A DNA stretch of 64,000 bases from Archegozetes longisetosus (taxonomy: Eukaryota > Arthropoda > Arachnida > Sarcoptiformes > Trhypochthoniidae), in assembly GCA_018873245.2 (NCBI GenBank), contig JAEMBT020000008.1, positions 8,896,238-8,960,237 of the forward strand. The letters run 5' to 3'. A program made the translations under genes and the position numbers. The stretch's first letter is position 1. The number at the start of each line of letters is the position of its first letter. Below, piece by piece: positions 12,988 through 25,400 of this stretch. The notes beneath the pieces are model-generated. The model searched no databases, was not told the DNA's origin, and was given only the letters and a program-made list of their open reading frames with translations.

Positions 12988-15900
12988 ATGGACATCCGAT
13001 ACATATTAGTATTATTTGCATTCATTTATTTGGTTGCAATCTCATATTGTCTTCCCGTTAGTCCAAAAAAAGACAACAATATTGGAGAACATGACGAACG
13101 TGACAATGATGTTGAGAAGAAGATTGAATCAGAAATGGATGACTTGGTAATCAATCAAATAATTAAATATAAATAATTGTTATTTACTATTAATTTAACC
13201 ATAATTAGGGTCTAGAATATGGACGGTACCTACAACAAGTGGTCGAAGCCTTAGAACAAGACAAAGAATTCGCCAAAAAGTTAGAAAACGTCTCTCAGGA
13301 TGAAATCAAAGTATGACCGATTAGATAATAATAGAGATAGTTGTTTTGACAAGTCTTTTATTTTTTTGCTCTCGAGCTCAATGTTAGAAATTTTTCAGAT
13401 CTTATACTTTTATCGAATGGATTTTTGATTTGATTTTCTGATTTTTTTCAAACAATGTGCGATTTGTTATTATTGTTTTCAGAGCATTATTTCGATAAAG
13501 CTCCTAAACTGTTTTAATACTCTTACCGTCAAACCTATCGTTTGAGATGAGTTAAGAAACTTGTCAAAATTTTGATCAGAGTCGTATTCTGTATAATTTT
13601 GAATTCTCAATAACTGGTTTATTTATAATAATTAATTTTGATTTAAAGAACGGCGCGATTGCTCGTGAGCTTAATTTTGTGTCACATGGAGTGCGAACGC
13701 GTTTGGATGAACTGAAGCGTGTGGAAATGGACAGATTGAGGAAATTGGCCAGAAAGGAACATGAGTTAGAAGAAAATGGAGGTATTTATGACCAAATGGG
13801 AGACGACGGCCGAAGATGGCGAACGTTAGGCGGTGATGGAAATAACAAATTAAATAATGCTCTCGGTACTAACAATAGATTTATTACTAATAGATGTTAA
13901 TTGTAATTAATTATTAACTTTTATTAACTATTAATTGATTTATTAGATGATAAGAATGCGGGTCATTTAGACCATCAAAATCCGCATTCATTTGAAGCTG
14001 AAGACTTACAGAAGTTGATTTTGGCTGCCACTAAAGACTTGGAAGAATTAGACAAAAAAAGAAGAGAAGACTTCAAGCAGTACGAAATGGAAAAAGAGCT
14101 TCAATACAGAGAGTCGTTGAATAATATGACTGAAGAACAGAAAGTGGAAGCGAAGAAAAAACACGAAGATCTGGAGCGAAAACACAAAGATCATCCGCGA
14201 GTACACCATCCCGGAAGTAAACAACAATTGGAACAAGTCTGGGAAGAAATGGATCACATGCCTAAAGAAGAATTCAATCCCAAAGTACGCAATTACTTTC
14301 TAATTTTTATTTATTCATTCTTTAAGTTTTTTTTATCACTAATATACGTTTTAATACAATTTTCTATCTTTTGGTTCCATTTCGGACTTTTCGACACTTT
14401 CAGTTTAAAATTTAGTTTTCCTTTTGAAAACTTCTCTTTTTTTAACTGCCTTTAAGAAGAATGTTAGAAAAGCTTGTTTTGTATTGAATCAATTTTTTCT
14501 TCAATTTTATGATTATGGTTCCAAATAGGCCTCAATTTATAAATGTTTTAAGAAACTAAACAAAGGTTTTTATCGAAATCTAATTCCTATCTCTTGATAA
14601 TTATTAGTTGTATTTAATTTTGTGTCCCTTTGAATGTTTAACTCGTGTTCAGTCTTTTCAATCACAAGTTTGATTTGAGTCAGGAATGACTGAAACCACT
14701 GATCACTTCAAAAAATTAATATAAACTTGCATCTACATCTAGCACTCATGTCTGATAGATAATTAAAAAAAATATCAAAATAATCTTATTGTTCAGGTCT
14801 TCTTCACAATGCATGACGTAAACGGCGATGGATTTCTTGATCCACAAGAAGTCGAAGCCATTCTGACGTTAGAGATAAAAAAAGTTTATTCGGATAAGAA
14901 TCCAGAGGACGATCCAAATGAGATGATGGAGGAATACCATCGAATGCGAGAACATATTTATAGAGAGGCAGATCTAAATAGGGACGGTTTGATCTCGAAG
15001 AAGGAGTTCTTGGATTTCACCCATAGAATGGAGTTCGAGAGAGACGACGGATGGAAAGGGTTGGATGAAACACAGGTCTATAACGAAGAAGATCTGAAAC
15101 AATACCAACAAAATAGACAACATTTGCAACAACAATACGGGCAATACGGCGCATATCAGGCACAATATGTACCGCAGTATTACCCTGAGGGTTATCATCC
15201 GCAACAACCCGTTTACGCACATCCCGGGCAACAGGTTTCCGATCTATTTATCTTACTTAAATTATTTATCTTACTATTTATCATTTTTCTAGAAGTGGAT
15301 TTTTTGTAACTTAGCGAAAGCGTTTTTTATTGACTGAGTCAATTGTTATGAACGTTTTTGGCTTTTGTAACTGCTTTTGAGGCTTTTATTGTTATTGATA
15401 TTGGTTCATATTGGTGTTTGCTCTCATAAGTTAAACCGGATCGCAATTCAGTTTTTGAAATGCAAAATTTTGTTAACTTTGCTAAGTTCTCACAAAATTT
15501 TTTTGAGTTTTACTATATTTTCAGTTAACATAAATTGATTCTCAATTCAGATTAAGCCATTTTGTGCAATAGCTAGATATTTTTGACTTTCATGGCCATA
15601 TAAGTAATTAAGATTTCGATCTAAATATTTGTGCCAAAGCTGTAAATGTTGACGAATTATAAATGATATTGAGACAGGTTTTAGTACACGTCAACTTTTA
15701 GAACAACTACAACATGAGGTTTATTAAAGTGAAAGTCAGCTCCTTTTACAGCATTAGTCAAAACAAAAACTGAAAGTTTATTTAACACGGGTTGAAAAAT
15801 ATACTTATCTATGAATAACTTAAGAATTCACAGAACAACAATTTGAAGGGCAAAATCAGTATTTCAATGATATCTCTCATATCTTGACTTTATGCTTATT

Positions 15901-17051
15901 TTCGAGTCATAGCTTCAAAAATTCTAAAAAATAAAAAGTGTTTTCGGTACACGAGAGAAAAATGAGCACGTCCGACAGCAATATAAGCGATAGAGCAGAA
16001 ATAAAGCCAAGTTTTTGATTAAAGATTGATTAATTAGTTTTAAAGATGCAATCATTAATACTAATACGTATTGATTATTTCAGATGCATCCCAATCAAGT
16101 CTATTATCAACCAGTAGTCCAACAGCCAAACCCACAATTGCACCCTCAACAACAACAGCACTTAACGCAGGAACAACACCAACAATTACAACAGCAAGCT
16201 CTCTATCACCAACAACAACAACAACAACAACAACAGGCCTTACTCCACGCTCAACAACAGCAACAATATGCTAATCAACAGCCAATCCATCAACAAATAC
16301 CACAACAAATGCCGCATTTGGGTCAGCAACAGCAAGCATTCCAGCAGGCGGGTCAACAGATCAATGCAATGCCTGTTCAACACCCGAACCAACAATTAGG
16401 ACAAGGGGTTAATCAACAATTAGGTGCTGGTCACCAGCAACAGCAGCAACAACAACATCAGGTTCCGCAAAATCTTAATGTTGGCCAACAATTGCCTCCG
16501 AATCAAGCCATGCCTTCGAATAATCATGTATTGAATCGATAGAAAATTTTGTTTAGAACTGATTGAGTTTTGCTGGTTTTGGACATAGAGTTGTGGCTTA
16601 AGTGCTAATCGTATTGATTGTCAATAACTTAATCGTATTTAAGTCTAGTTAACAACTGAATTACTATTGATTAATTTAGAACTAGCTTTTAGGTTAAGCT
16701 CAAAGTGAGTATTAGATTTAATGCTGATTTCAAGATTTGATCCCAAAAGACAACTAAAAATAATTGTTGAAATAGTTTTTTCAATTAGTTTTTATTATAT
16801 ATAGCATTAAGTTTATTAAAGTTATAAGTTTTTCATTCGCTTTAAAAGCATTTCAAAACAACTTTAAAGCTTTTAAAAGTGTCTTAAGTCAAGAAACTTC
16901 TTTAAAGTAGTTCAAAGCCAGCAAGACCGAAACCAAACCAAAAATTAGCTTCATTTAGTTAATTAATATTTTGTTTTTATATCGACAGGGAATTCCACCA
17001 CAAGTACCACAGGCGGGACAACAATTACATCCAAATCTACCAAAACATTGA
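12988..17051 (+). CDS. Nucleobindin (NUCB family), EF-hand Ca2+-binding secretory protein
   Basis: Exons 12988-13146, 13209-13310, 13649-13781, 13947-14284, 14797-15234 and 16084-16542 join in phase to 542 residues. A signal peptide ([20 protein letters not shown]) leads into the conserved GLEYGRYL block (exon 2), a basic helical region (RTRLDELKR), a long charged coiled coil with [14 protein letters not shown], then two canonical EF-hand loops, [12 protein letters not shown] (about 251-262) and [12 protein letters not shown] (about 303-314). The tail is rich in Gln and Pro and mostly encoded by exon 6. Known family members sit in the Golgi lumen or are secreted, bind Ca2+ and bind G-alpha proteins. 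A further small exon at 16989-17051 can replace the end (see findings). The start is the ATG at 12988; the upstream in-frame TTG is not needed. AATAAA is at about 17283. Confidence 0.93.
16989..17051 (+). CDS. Alternative last exon of nucleobindin
   Basis: TATCGACAG precedes an open segment reading [20 protein letters not shown] and a stop. Its phase is 0 and its composition matches the Gln/Pro tail, so it is coding. It joins in frame to an internal donor in exon 6, CATCAG/GTTCCG after 16461. The other choice is to read through exon 6 to the stop at 16540-16542. Both ends look usable. Confidence 0.65.
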   Translation, partial: GIPPQVPQAGQQLHPNLPKH

Positions 17052-17393
17052 TTTTATCTCATTTCATAAGAAGACCTGAAATTAGAGGAAATTAATTGTG
17101 ATTTTATTATTGGTTGATTTGAAAGATTTTATCTCAAACTAAATGTTATCTTCTCTTATGTCCATCTCTTTGTAAATATGTTTTTGGATTAACTGATTTT
17201 TTCTCCTTTTTCTCGAATTGTTTGTTTTCGATCAAACGATGTTTTTTACATAACAGTATTTTCTGATTCATAAAGCAGTAATAATAAAAGTAGTTTTGAT
17301 TCAGTTCTAAAGTATTTTTCAATTTTAAAGTTAAAGAAAAGTCTATCTACATTTTAATTAGGTTTGTAAGTTAGTGAAAGTCGGTTAAAGTTA

Positions 17394-17472
17394 GTGATGT
17401 AAAATTTCTAGAAATTTTCTTTTTGATGAAAACTTTCTAGGAAGTTTCCGGAAATTTTCTTTTTACAACACT
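17394..17472. repeat. Short copy of the AGTGTTGTA inverted-repeat element family
   Basis: An 80 bp element with arms containing TAAAATTTCTAG and GAAATTTTC and a terminal TTTTTACAACACT. The same ends occur on the elements at 44100-44590 and 48444-48935. Confidence 0.55.
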
Positions 17473-17963
17473 AATTAAAGTCCAAATTTGAGAAATCATT
17501 AGCAAAATTTTGCGAAAAATAAAGCCAAATAAACAAATAATGAAAGTAATTATAACTTTACTCATCATAACTTTATTTAATTGAAATGTTTTCAACAAAG
17601 CATAATTCATTGAAACGATAAATATATTGCTTTCTTCGAATGTCTTCAATTATCAAAAGAGTCAATATGAAGAAAGCTTCAAAGTACCATGAAGGAAATT
17701 TATTGTTATAAAGACTATAAAATCTATTCTTTCGATTAAAATGGACATGGATTTTTAGGATTGGCCATGCAAATGAATTCAAGAATTGACTGCATGCGAA
17801 GAACCAAATCATAATCAAATAATTGTCTTAAAGGATAGTAACTATCAACCAATTGCGAGAACACTTGATAGTATAGTTTATTGTTGGGGTTGGAATGGAT
17901 TAAGAATTTTAGGAAAAGAAATGATTGGGACATAGATAAATTAAACATTAAGGTGATAAACAT
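17437..17963 (-). pseudogene. Possible decayed membrane-protein gene
   Basis: Three overlapping minus-strand frames (17736-17963, 17573-17818, 17437-17649) carry plausible protein segments such as NKLYYQVFSQLVDSYYPL and hydrophobic helices (FEAFFILTLLIIEDI, KVIITFIICLFGFIFRKILL). The change of frame between them suggests frameshifts in a multi-pass membrane protein, perhaps a chemoreceptor, but no family motif is seen. It could also be chance in AT-rich DNA. Confidence 0.3.
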
Positions 17964-18829
17964 TGATATGTATTTAGGTGAATGACATTCACTTGACTTT
18001 TACCTTTGATGGTTATGTCTATGATTGATGTCTGAATATAATGGTTAAGAGAGGTTATTATAATACAGTTTTAGAATTTTATCATACAATGAAACTTAGT
18101 GGACAGAAAACCAAAGCGATTGCAGGTGTTAAAAGGCAGCAAGATGCTTAGGCTTTCTAACAGTCTTCATTTTTATTTGACAAAGCTTAAGTCAAATTAT
18201 TTAATTTATTAAATTTTTTTCTTTACTTATTGCCACTATTTTAGTTTTTTTTTCTAATTTTAAAGGATTTGCTACCTGAAGCGCTCTGGGCAATGTATTG
18301 TTTATTAGTAAACTCAAGTAACTTGAATTCGAAAGTGCACTAAATTCATAAATAAATTCTAATTATGCGAATTTAAAGCACTTGATATGAAAAAATATAA
18401 ATGAATGTTACAAATTATTAACTTGTTTTTGAAGATTTTTAATTCATTTTCGGATGAAACATGCGACTTTAACGGCTAGGGTGGCCAAATGTGGCGCAAC
18501 ATATAAGGTGGTTAACTCCTATATGGACATTATCAGTATGATGAGTATAGTTTGGGGTGGTCCTGTGAGGCTCTGCTTACTTGAAAAACTCAAAATGGTA
18601 TCAGGAGTGTTTCTATGAGTCCTAATTCAATTTGTTTAAAGAGTTAGCATTATCATTTTATTAGTTTCATTCAGTGTGATAGTCTTAATATAATTTATTA
18701 GGTGTTTCAACTTGAAATATATTGAGATCTTCACAATTCATTGATAATCAGCAGTTGAAATTCTAAGTTTATTTTCTATATCTAACTACAAAAAACTAGG
18801 AATAGTTCAGGTTAGGTTTCGGCGGGTAC
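17964..18829. other. Intergenic stretch, nothing assigned
   Basis: AT-rich with a somewhat GC-richer patch at 18470-18600. No coding signature or clear inverted repeat was found. Confidence 0.4.
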
Positions 18830-19235
18830 TAATAGATAGAACTTGTGAAATCCTCGTTGTCGTTATGATTGCCATAACTTGATAAAAACTGAAAAGGTTT
18901 TGACCAAATTTACAAAATTTATGTATTTCGTTGTATTTCATTTATCACCGTTATCTCAAACGATTCGGAAGATATAAGACTAAAACATTGTTCGCCTAAA
19001 CTTTAAAATGGTTGAAATCTAATTAAAAACTTAAGCTTTAGGTGGGCCTGGTCAATGTATCTATTCTTGTGTGAAAGTCATTTCTGAGTCTATTGAGACA
19101 AATACCATGAGGCTCCACTCACCCGTTATGGAGTTATAACAGATATTATGGAAAGGAGCGTGGTTATCCATAGGGGTGGGTTATGATATTCACTTGGTGG
19201 ATGAAGTCCAACTATATATGAATATTGTCTGCAGC
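18830..19235. repeat. Partial copy of the 1 kb palindromic element at 20705
   Basis: The segment at about 19045-19235 (GGAAAGGAGCGTGGTTATCC, CATAGGGGTGGGTTATGA, then a tract near GTCTGCAGCCCCACCC) matches, with divergence, the right arm of the palindrome at 21480-21665. It therefore looks like a truncated, older copy of the same family. Confidence 0.6.
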
Positions 19236-20530
19236 CCCACCCAGTAAGGCGATACATTACTAAAACCCAATCTTTCAGATATTTCTTCTGTTTTTGGTTT
19301 CTTAAAGTAAAAAGGACTTGGAAGATTATAATATTGTCGAATAGAATTATTTATGTCAACTTTTAATCCTAACCTTTCACAAATTTGCATTAAGTCATAC
19401 GTGGATTGTTAGCAACACCCGATAAAAATCTATTCCACATCATTAACCTCGTGTCAACCTCATATCAACCTCTTATTAACCTCTTAATATCTTCAGCCCT
19501 TCATATAAAGGTTTTTTCTAGTATTTCTTTACTTTCTGACACTTCATCTCTATTTTCTTTAGCTAAATTAATTAAATCGGTCTCTATATTACTAACCTCT
19601 TGTTTATTGCTTTTATCCCTATTTAATAACTTTTTAAAAAAATATTCGACTTCGTTCACTTACTGTTGTAAACACAAAATTTTTTTCCCGAATTTAAACT
19701 TCTTTGTTCTCAATCCCAAACTAGGATGCAACCTGAAAATCTATAGATGGCCCTTTCTAGAACCTCAAACTATAAAGTTTTGTAGTTTGAGTCAAAGATA
19801 GCTCTACTTTGTCGGTTATAAACAATACACAACAAGTTTTTAGGTCAATAATTAAGGGCTAACTGACCAATATTCACATGTAGAAATTCGAGCATTGGCC
19901 GAAATACTTTCAAATTGACCTAAAAATGACACTTATTCTCAAATCGAAGCACTTAGTTTTGGTTTTGAAACTTCATTCAAAGCATTTACTTTCTTCATAA
20001 ATAAAAATATTTTTCAATTTAAGATAAAGTATTGTGAATTTGTATAAGTGTGTATGAGTGTGGTATCGATCGAATAGGTGAGTTTTTAATGGAGAAAACA
20101 GCACTTGAAATCAACCGAATTGGTTTGTGTGGAAACACTATCTTTCGAATATTTTATTTCTTTGAGTAAGCCTTTTCCTAACTCAGTACCTTCTTTCGCT
20201 GACATTACAGCTTTGGGTTTTAGTACATTTTTCATAAATTCTTTAAACAAAATAGAGCATACTCTCCTAATGTTTTTAGTGAGCCTTTAAAAATACCAGC
20301 TCTAGTTAATTGTTTATAAACCATTTCAGCACTAGAAACTTTTTGTTTATTATATAAAAGTCTAATTTTGTTTAGCAGTACCTTTTATATAAGTCTTAAG
20401 TGAAGCATGTAAGTTACTGGTTCATCACTAAGTTCAAACAGTCTATATTTTTACCTGCTATTTGCATTTTAATTGTCTGAATAAACATTTTCTCTCTAAA
20501 AGGCATAGTGTGCTAATTTCGAACATTCTC
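19190..20530 (-). pseudogene. Unassigned decayed coding region
   Basis: The minus strand shows disjoint protein-like pieces: about 20480-20530 (RERMFIQTIKMQIAGK), 20230-20350 (SSAEMVYKQLTRAGIFKGSLKT), 20110-20220 (KNVLKPKAVMSAKEGTELGK), 19490-19670 (KKLLNRDKSNKQEVSNIETD) and 19240-19390 (CERLGLKVDINNSIRQYYN). Stops and frame changes separate them, and 19665-20100 may be an insertion. The Lys-rich style recalls a symbiont- or virus-derived gene, but I recognise no family. Confidence 0.3.
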
Positions 20531-20704
20531 TCCTCATTACTCAGGCTAGAGATTAGATTTGAGGATGGGTTGTGTAGCGTTTGTTTATTATTGTATATTT
20601 GAGGGCATATCTCAATCAGTTTGTGTTATCTGTAGGATATGCTGGAGGATGTTTGCCAAATATTCTAATCGAACAATTGTCTCTTTTTAATGACTTATTA
20701 AGGG

Positions 20705-21696
20705 TTAGATTATAGTAGTAGTGCAAAGCCAGTGGACGGGGTTACAGATATACTATATATATGTGGTTGGACTCCACCGACTGAGTAAAATTTATGACTC
20801 CACCCCATGAGGGCCACTCCCCTTTCCAAAAATTTTAACATTACACGGTTACGGGTAAGCGGAAGTTTACGGAATTTGGCTCATTCGACTCAAGCAAATG
20901 TTGCATAAGAGCGTATACATAGACCACCCCCACCTACATGCAAAAAATTTTTAACTTTCAAAAACTACCAATTCTTAAATATTAGATTATTACAATGATT
21001 CAGGGCAATATGGAAGGGGATATAGTCGCTATAGGCTATCATTGAATCTAACTATAAGAGTTACGCTCAGCCCACGCCTCAATTTTGAGATCACACCCAC
21101 TTTTTAAGAATTGCTTATACCTCAGAAACAAGTAGGCATAGCTTTGTAAGAGCGATTCCTCATTGCATTTTATAGTATAATAACCGCAAATGTGGTACCT
21201 CATCTTCATATAGAATGCAACGAGGAGTCGAAAGAACTCGCCCTTAGAAAACTAAGTCTACTCACTTTGGAGATATAAGCAATTCTTAAAATGTGGGCGT
21301 GGTCTCAAAAGTAGGACGTGGGCTAAGCATAACTCCTATAGTTAGGTTCAACGATTTATATCATGTGAGTAAAGCCCTTGAATTTTGCCCTGAACCACTG
21401 CAATAATCTAACATTTAAGGAAAATTAGTAGTTTTCGAAAATTAAAAATTTTAGCATGTAGGTAGTAGTGGTCTATGTGTACGCCCTTATGTAACATTCA
21501 ATTCTGAGTCGATTGAGCCAAACCCTGTAGGCTTCCGCCTACCTGTCACCAATTGATGTGAAAATTTTCTGGAAAGGATCGTGACCACCCATAGGGGTGA
21601 GGTCATAAACTTTACTCAGTCGGTGGAGTTCAACCATACATATAGTGTGCTTGTAATCTTGCCCACTTTGACCTTGCACTGTTACTATAATCTAAC
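20705..21696. mobile_element. 1 kb nearly complete palindrome (foldback element)
   Basis: Ends TTAGATTATAGTAGTAGTGC and its counterpart at 21675-21696 are inverted. The arms run about 450 bp each with moderate divergence and leave only a few tens of bases in the middle. No open frame of note occurs. The arms contain CCCCATGAGGGC and CATAGGGGTGAGG type blocks shared with the partial copy at 19 kb. Confidence 0.8.
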
Positions 21697-22462
21697 AGTG
21701 CTAAGGATTATAGATACGTAAAATTACGTATAATTTAATCTTATTGGGACATTAGGCACCTGACACTTAAACAATTTAAAAAATAATTTTAAAAATCATA
21801 AGCTCAGTTCTTGGTTTTAAGTTTTTGTTCACAAATTCCAGCTAAATATCATTAAAATTAATTTATAGTTTGGTAAATTTAATCCAAGTTTTAAGAATAA
21901 TTATTTGAAAGCCAAACGTTCACGAAGGTATTTATTAAACATTCTCCGATATGAAGTCATACTTATAAAACTTATTGTTCATCCTTTTAGATGAATAAAA
22001 AACCACAGGTTCTTCACGGGAATACTGGTAAGTCAAGTTTCTCTTGTTGCATATACCATCTAGCCATAGGTTAGATTAGTTTAGGTTTGTTTAATCTTAC
22101 ACATATATCAGATGTCTATATTGAAGGTTGATTTTAGAATTGAAGCCAAGTTTATTTATTAATACTTTAGATGAGTGCAAAACAAGGAGGAAAGAGTGTA
22201 ATCTCATCGAGGTAATTAATAGAGATTCACTCATTTTATTTACTCTTAATCATATCGAGTATTAATATATTAAATATATTACTTTTGTACTCATCATAGC
22301 TAATTTAATAGTTAAGAATTAATATATGGTATTTATTAAAAATAAATGATAACAAGGCAAATGCACTCAAATTACATATAATACACAATAAGTACTTATG
22401 TTTATTCTTTTCTTTATTTTTTAATATAAAAACTAATAGCCAATAAAATATCGTTACTATTT
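21697..22462. other. 5' flank of the GH28-like gene
   Basis: AT-rich with no recognised exon. The promoter should be here, but no box is convincing. Confidence 0.4.
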
Positions 22463-25400
22463 ATGATAATATGGGGCCTTGCATGGAGTGTTCGATGCGC
22501 TGATCCATTTACGCCACCAAATATTCATAAACCAACCTTTAGAGATGCCAAATACAACGTTAAAGACTATGGAGCCAAAGGTGATGGCAAAGCCAACGAC
22601 ACGCCAGCAATAAATGATGCAATTGATAAAGCTAACAAAGAAGGTGGTGGGGATATAGTTTTTCCAGCCGGAACCTATTCGGCAGCCTCTATTCATGTAA
22701 AGAGTAATGTTCGGTTTATGTTGGACGCTAGCGCAGTTATTACAGGTATAATGAGTCATAGTCTTTCGATCTATGTTATATTTGTTAGATTTTCTCATAT
22801 GAATTCGATGCTCGGCACGAACAGATGTCACTTAGTTTTATAAATCAAAGTAAAATAATGATAGCTAACATGATATTCAAATTATTATATGAATATATAT
22901 CTAATGTTGTAATATATTATAATGTTTCGAAATAATTAGACAAATTGCAGAATATAGTAAGGAAGTGAATCAATATACTAGGACACTCCAAAAGTTTTTT
23001 GTTATCAGCCCACCTGATGAATGTATCTGAAAGTTTTCAAGGTACAAACACTTGTTTGCATTTCGTAGGATTAGGAACAAACTTCATTTGATTATCTCTA
23101 GTTGTTTAGACTCTGTAATAATTTAAAGATATCTAGTCATCAAATGATTCGGGTAAATCCGGGCTAATGGGTCTAAGGGGGTTCCCGACCCCCTACCTCC
23201 AAGTGTGATACATCATTGGGTTCAGTTCGTCGAGCTGAACATTTTGATACCACACTTGACTACTCCCAACGCAAACCAATGATATATCACTTGGCGGGGT
23301 CGGTCACTCCCGTCGGAAGTTGTCCAGAAGTGGTCAGGTTCGGATCAAAAGTGGTCAAGTGTAGTATCAAAATGTTCAGCTTGACGAACTGAATCCAATG
23401 ATATATCACACTTGGGGGTGGGAGGTTGAGAACCCCTTTAGACCCATTAGCCCGGATTCACCCAATGATTCCCATTCAAATCCGTTATAATATTTATAAA
23501 TGTTTGATGACTAAGATTTTAAATTATCACAGAGCCCAAACGACTATAGATAGTCAAATGAAATTTGGTACCTAATCTTACGAAATGCAAACGAGTGTTT
23601 GTACCTTGAAAACTTTCAAATAAATTCATCAGGTGGGCTGATTACAAAAAAAATTTGGAGTCCCCTAGTATAACTTCTTGTTATGAATTGACTTTTATCC
23701 GTGTCGCAACATTTGTTCGTACCAATCATTTGGTTCATGCGTTAACATAATCTAACATATACTGTCCGTTTTTTTTTAAAAACTAAACTCAAATCCTTAT
23801 AACAATTTTTCTTTATTATTAATCATGAATCAGAACTTACTAATGAGTAAGTTTAAAACATATAAAACAAAATTTGATCACTTAGTCATTGATTTTGAAT
23901 CAAAAACACTTATAATCATAAAACTAATGTTCACAACAAAAGAAAGAATTTTTATTTTGAAAACTCATTTATTAACTAAATCTTGTGATAAGGTTAGAGC
24001 TGAATCTCTTGAAAAATTTGGTAAAACTGGGCTGACCAATGCAACTATTCTTAGAATTGAATCAAATTTATTTTTACATATCTAAACTACTTTGTAGGAT
24101 TACAGTTCTGAAATATGCTTGTAAGATTGTAGTTCATTATTAAAGGTTTATTTTGAAACATTCAAATTTCAGTCAATGAGTAAGCGATTTCACTTTTGAC
24201 TCACATTTCCAAAAGCAATATAGTGTTAACTGTAAAACCTGAGTTTAGCTTTTAAAAAAACGGACAGTATAACATATGCTGATAGAATGAGCTGTTCACA
24301 TGTTTCTTTTATAATAGTCTTTTAGATATTGTTAATCTTTATTTTATAATTGTTTTAATTTTAATAACAGATTTGTTTATATTTGTCCATAAAAGTGTAA
24401 GTCATTATACAATATTAGACACAACGAAGTAATTTGTGAGAAGCACTCAAAACAATAGTTATATCCAATTTAATTATATAAAGTGTTCGTAATATTATAA
24501 AATATATTAGAGGTTACAAAAATAGATTTATTTATGTTTATTTAATTTATCGAATACTATTTCGCACTACAAATGCATTAAATTCTACAAATATTCTGCA
24601 ACTCTAGTATTGTTTTGACATTTGTTAGCTATTTTAAAATAATACTAAGCATTGTTTTATAAGTTTAAAAATGCTTGACAGGCCATAGCAGTGGATACAA
24701 GCCACCAGAGAGTAACTCTCACTCAGCGTATCAAGACTTTGGTCATAGCCATTTTCAAAACTCTCTAATCTGGGGAGAAAATGTCACTAATTTTGCAATT
24801 GTTGGAGGAAAAGTAAACGGAGGTCACATAATAACAGGAGATCCCAAGGGTATGGAGTTTAAAATTACGTTAATATAGTTTTAATTTTGGGAATCACTAC
24901 ACCCACGTCACTTTATTTATTTCATTTTAATAACGAATTTACTTTTAGATAATGATTGAACTATTGAATGGGTGTCACTTATTTTATAAAGCTTGGCTTA
25001 TGCTGCTGTTCTGTATCTTTACATTAAATCGAAATGACTTAAACATATTTTAATTACATAATTATAGGGGCGGATATTGGCGATAAAGTGATCGCTATTA
25101 AAGTGGGAAGTAACCTCTTATTTGAAAACATAACACACGAAACTGGGGGTCATTTTGTTTATTTACTCAATGACTGCGAAAACATAACCGTCAATAGGGT
25201 GACCATAAAGAAATCGAGAGATGCAATCGACTTAATGGGCTGTAGAAATGTTGCGATACATGACGTACACTTTACCGGCTGTTCTGACGATACCATAGGT
25301 AAGAATCGCACTTTTTTGTGGCAAAAATATTGCATTTTAGAGAAAAGTTTTAAATTTTTGGAAATAAATGACAAATGTTAAAAAGTTTGGTACAGGAGTT

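Noticed and set aside
15017-15231. Minus-strand frames opposite the nucleobindin EF-hand exon
   Set aside because: Shadows of a clear coding exon.
22457-22831. Minus-strand frame opposite GH28-like exon 1
   Set aside because: It is the shadow of the real exon, which has family motifs and splice sites.
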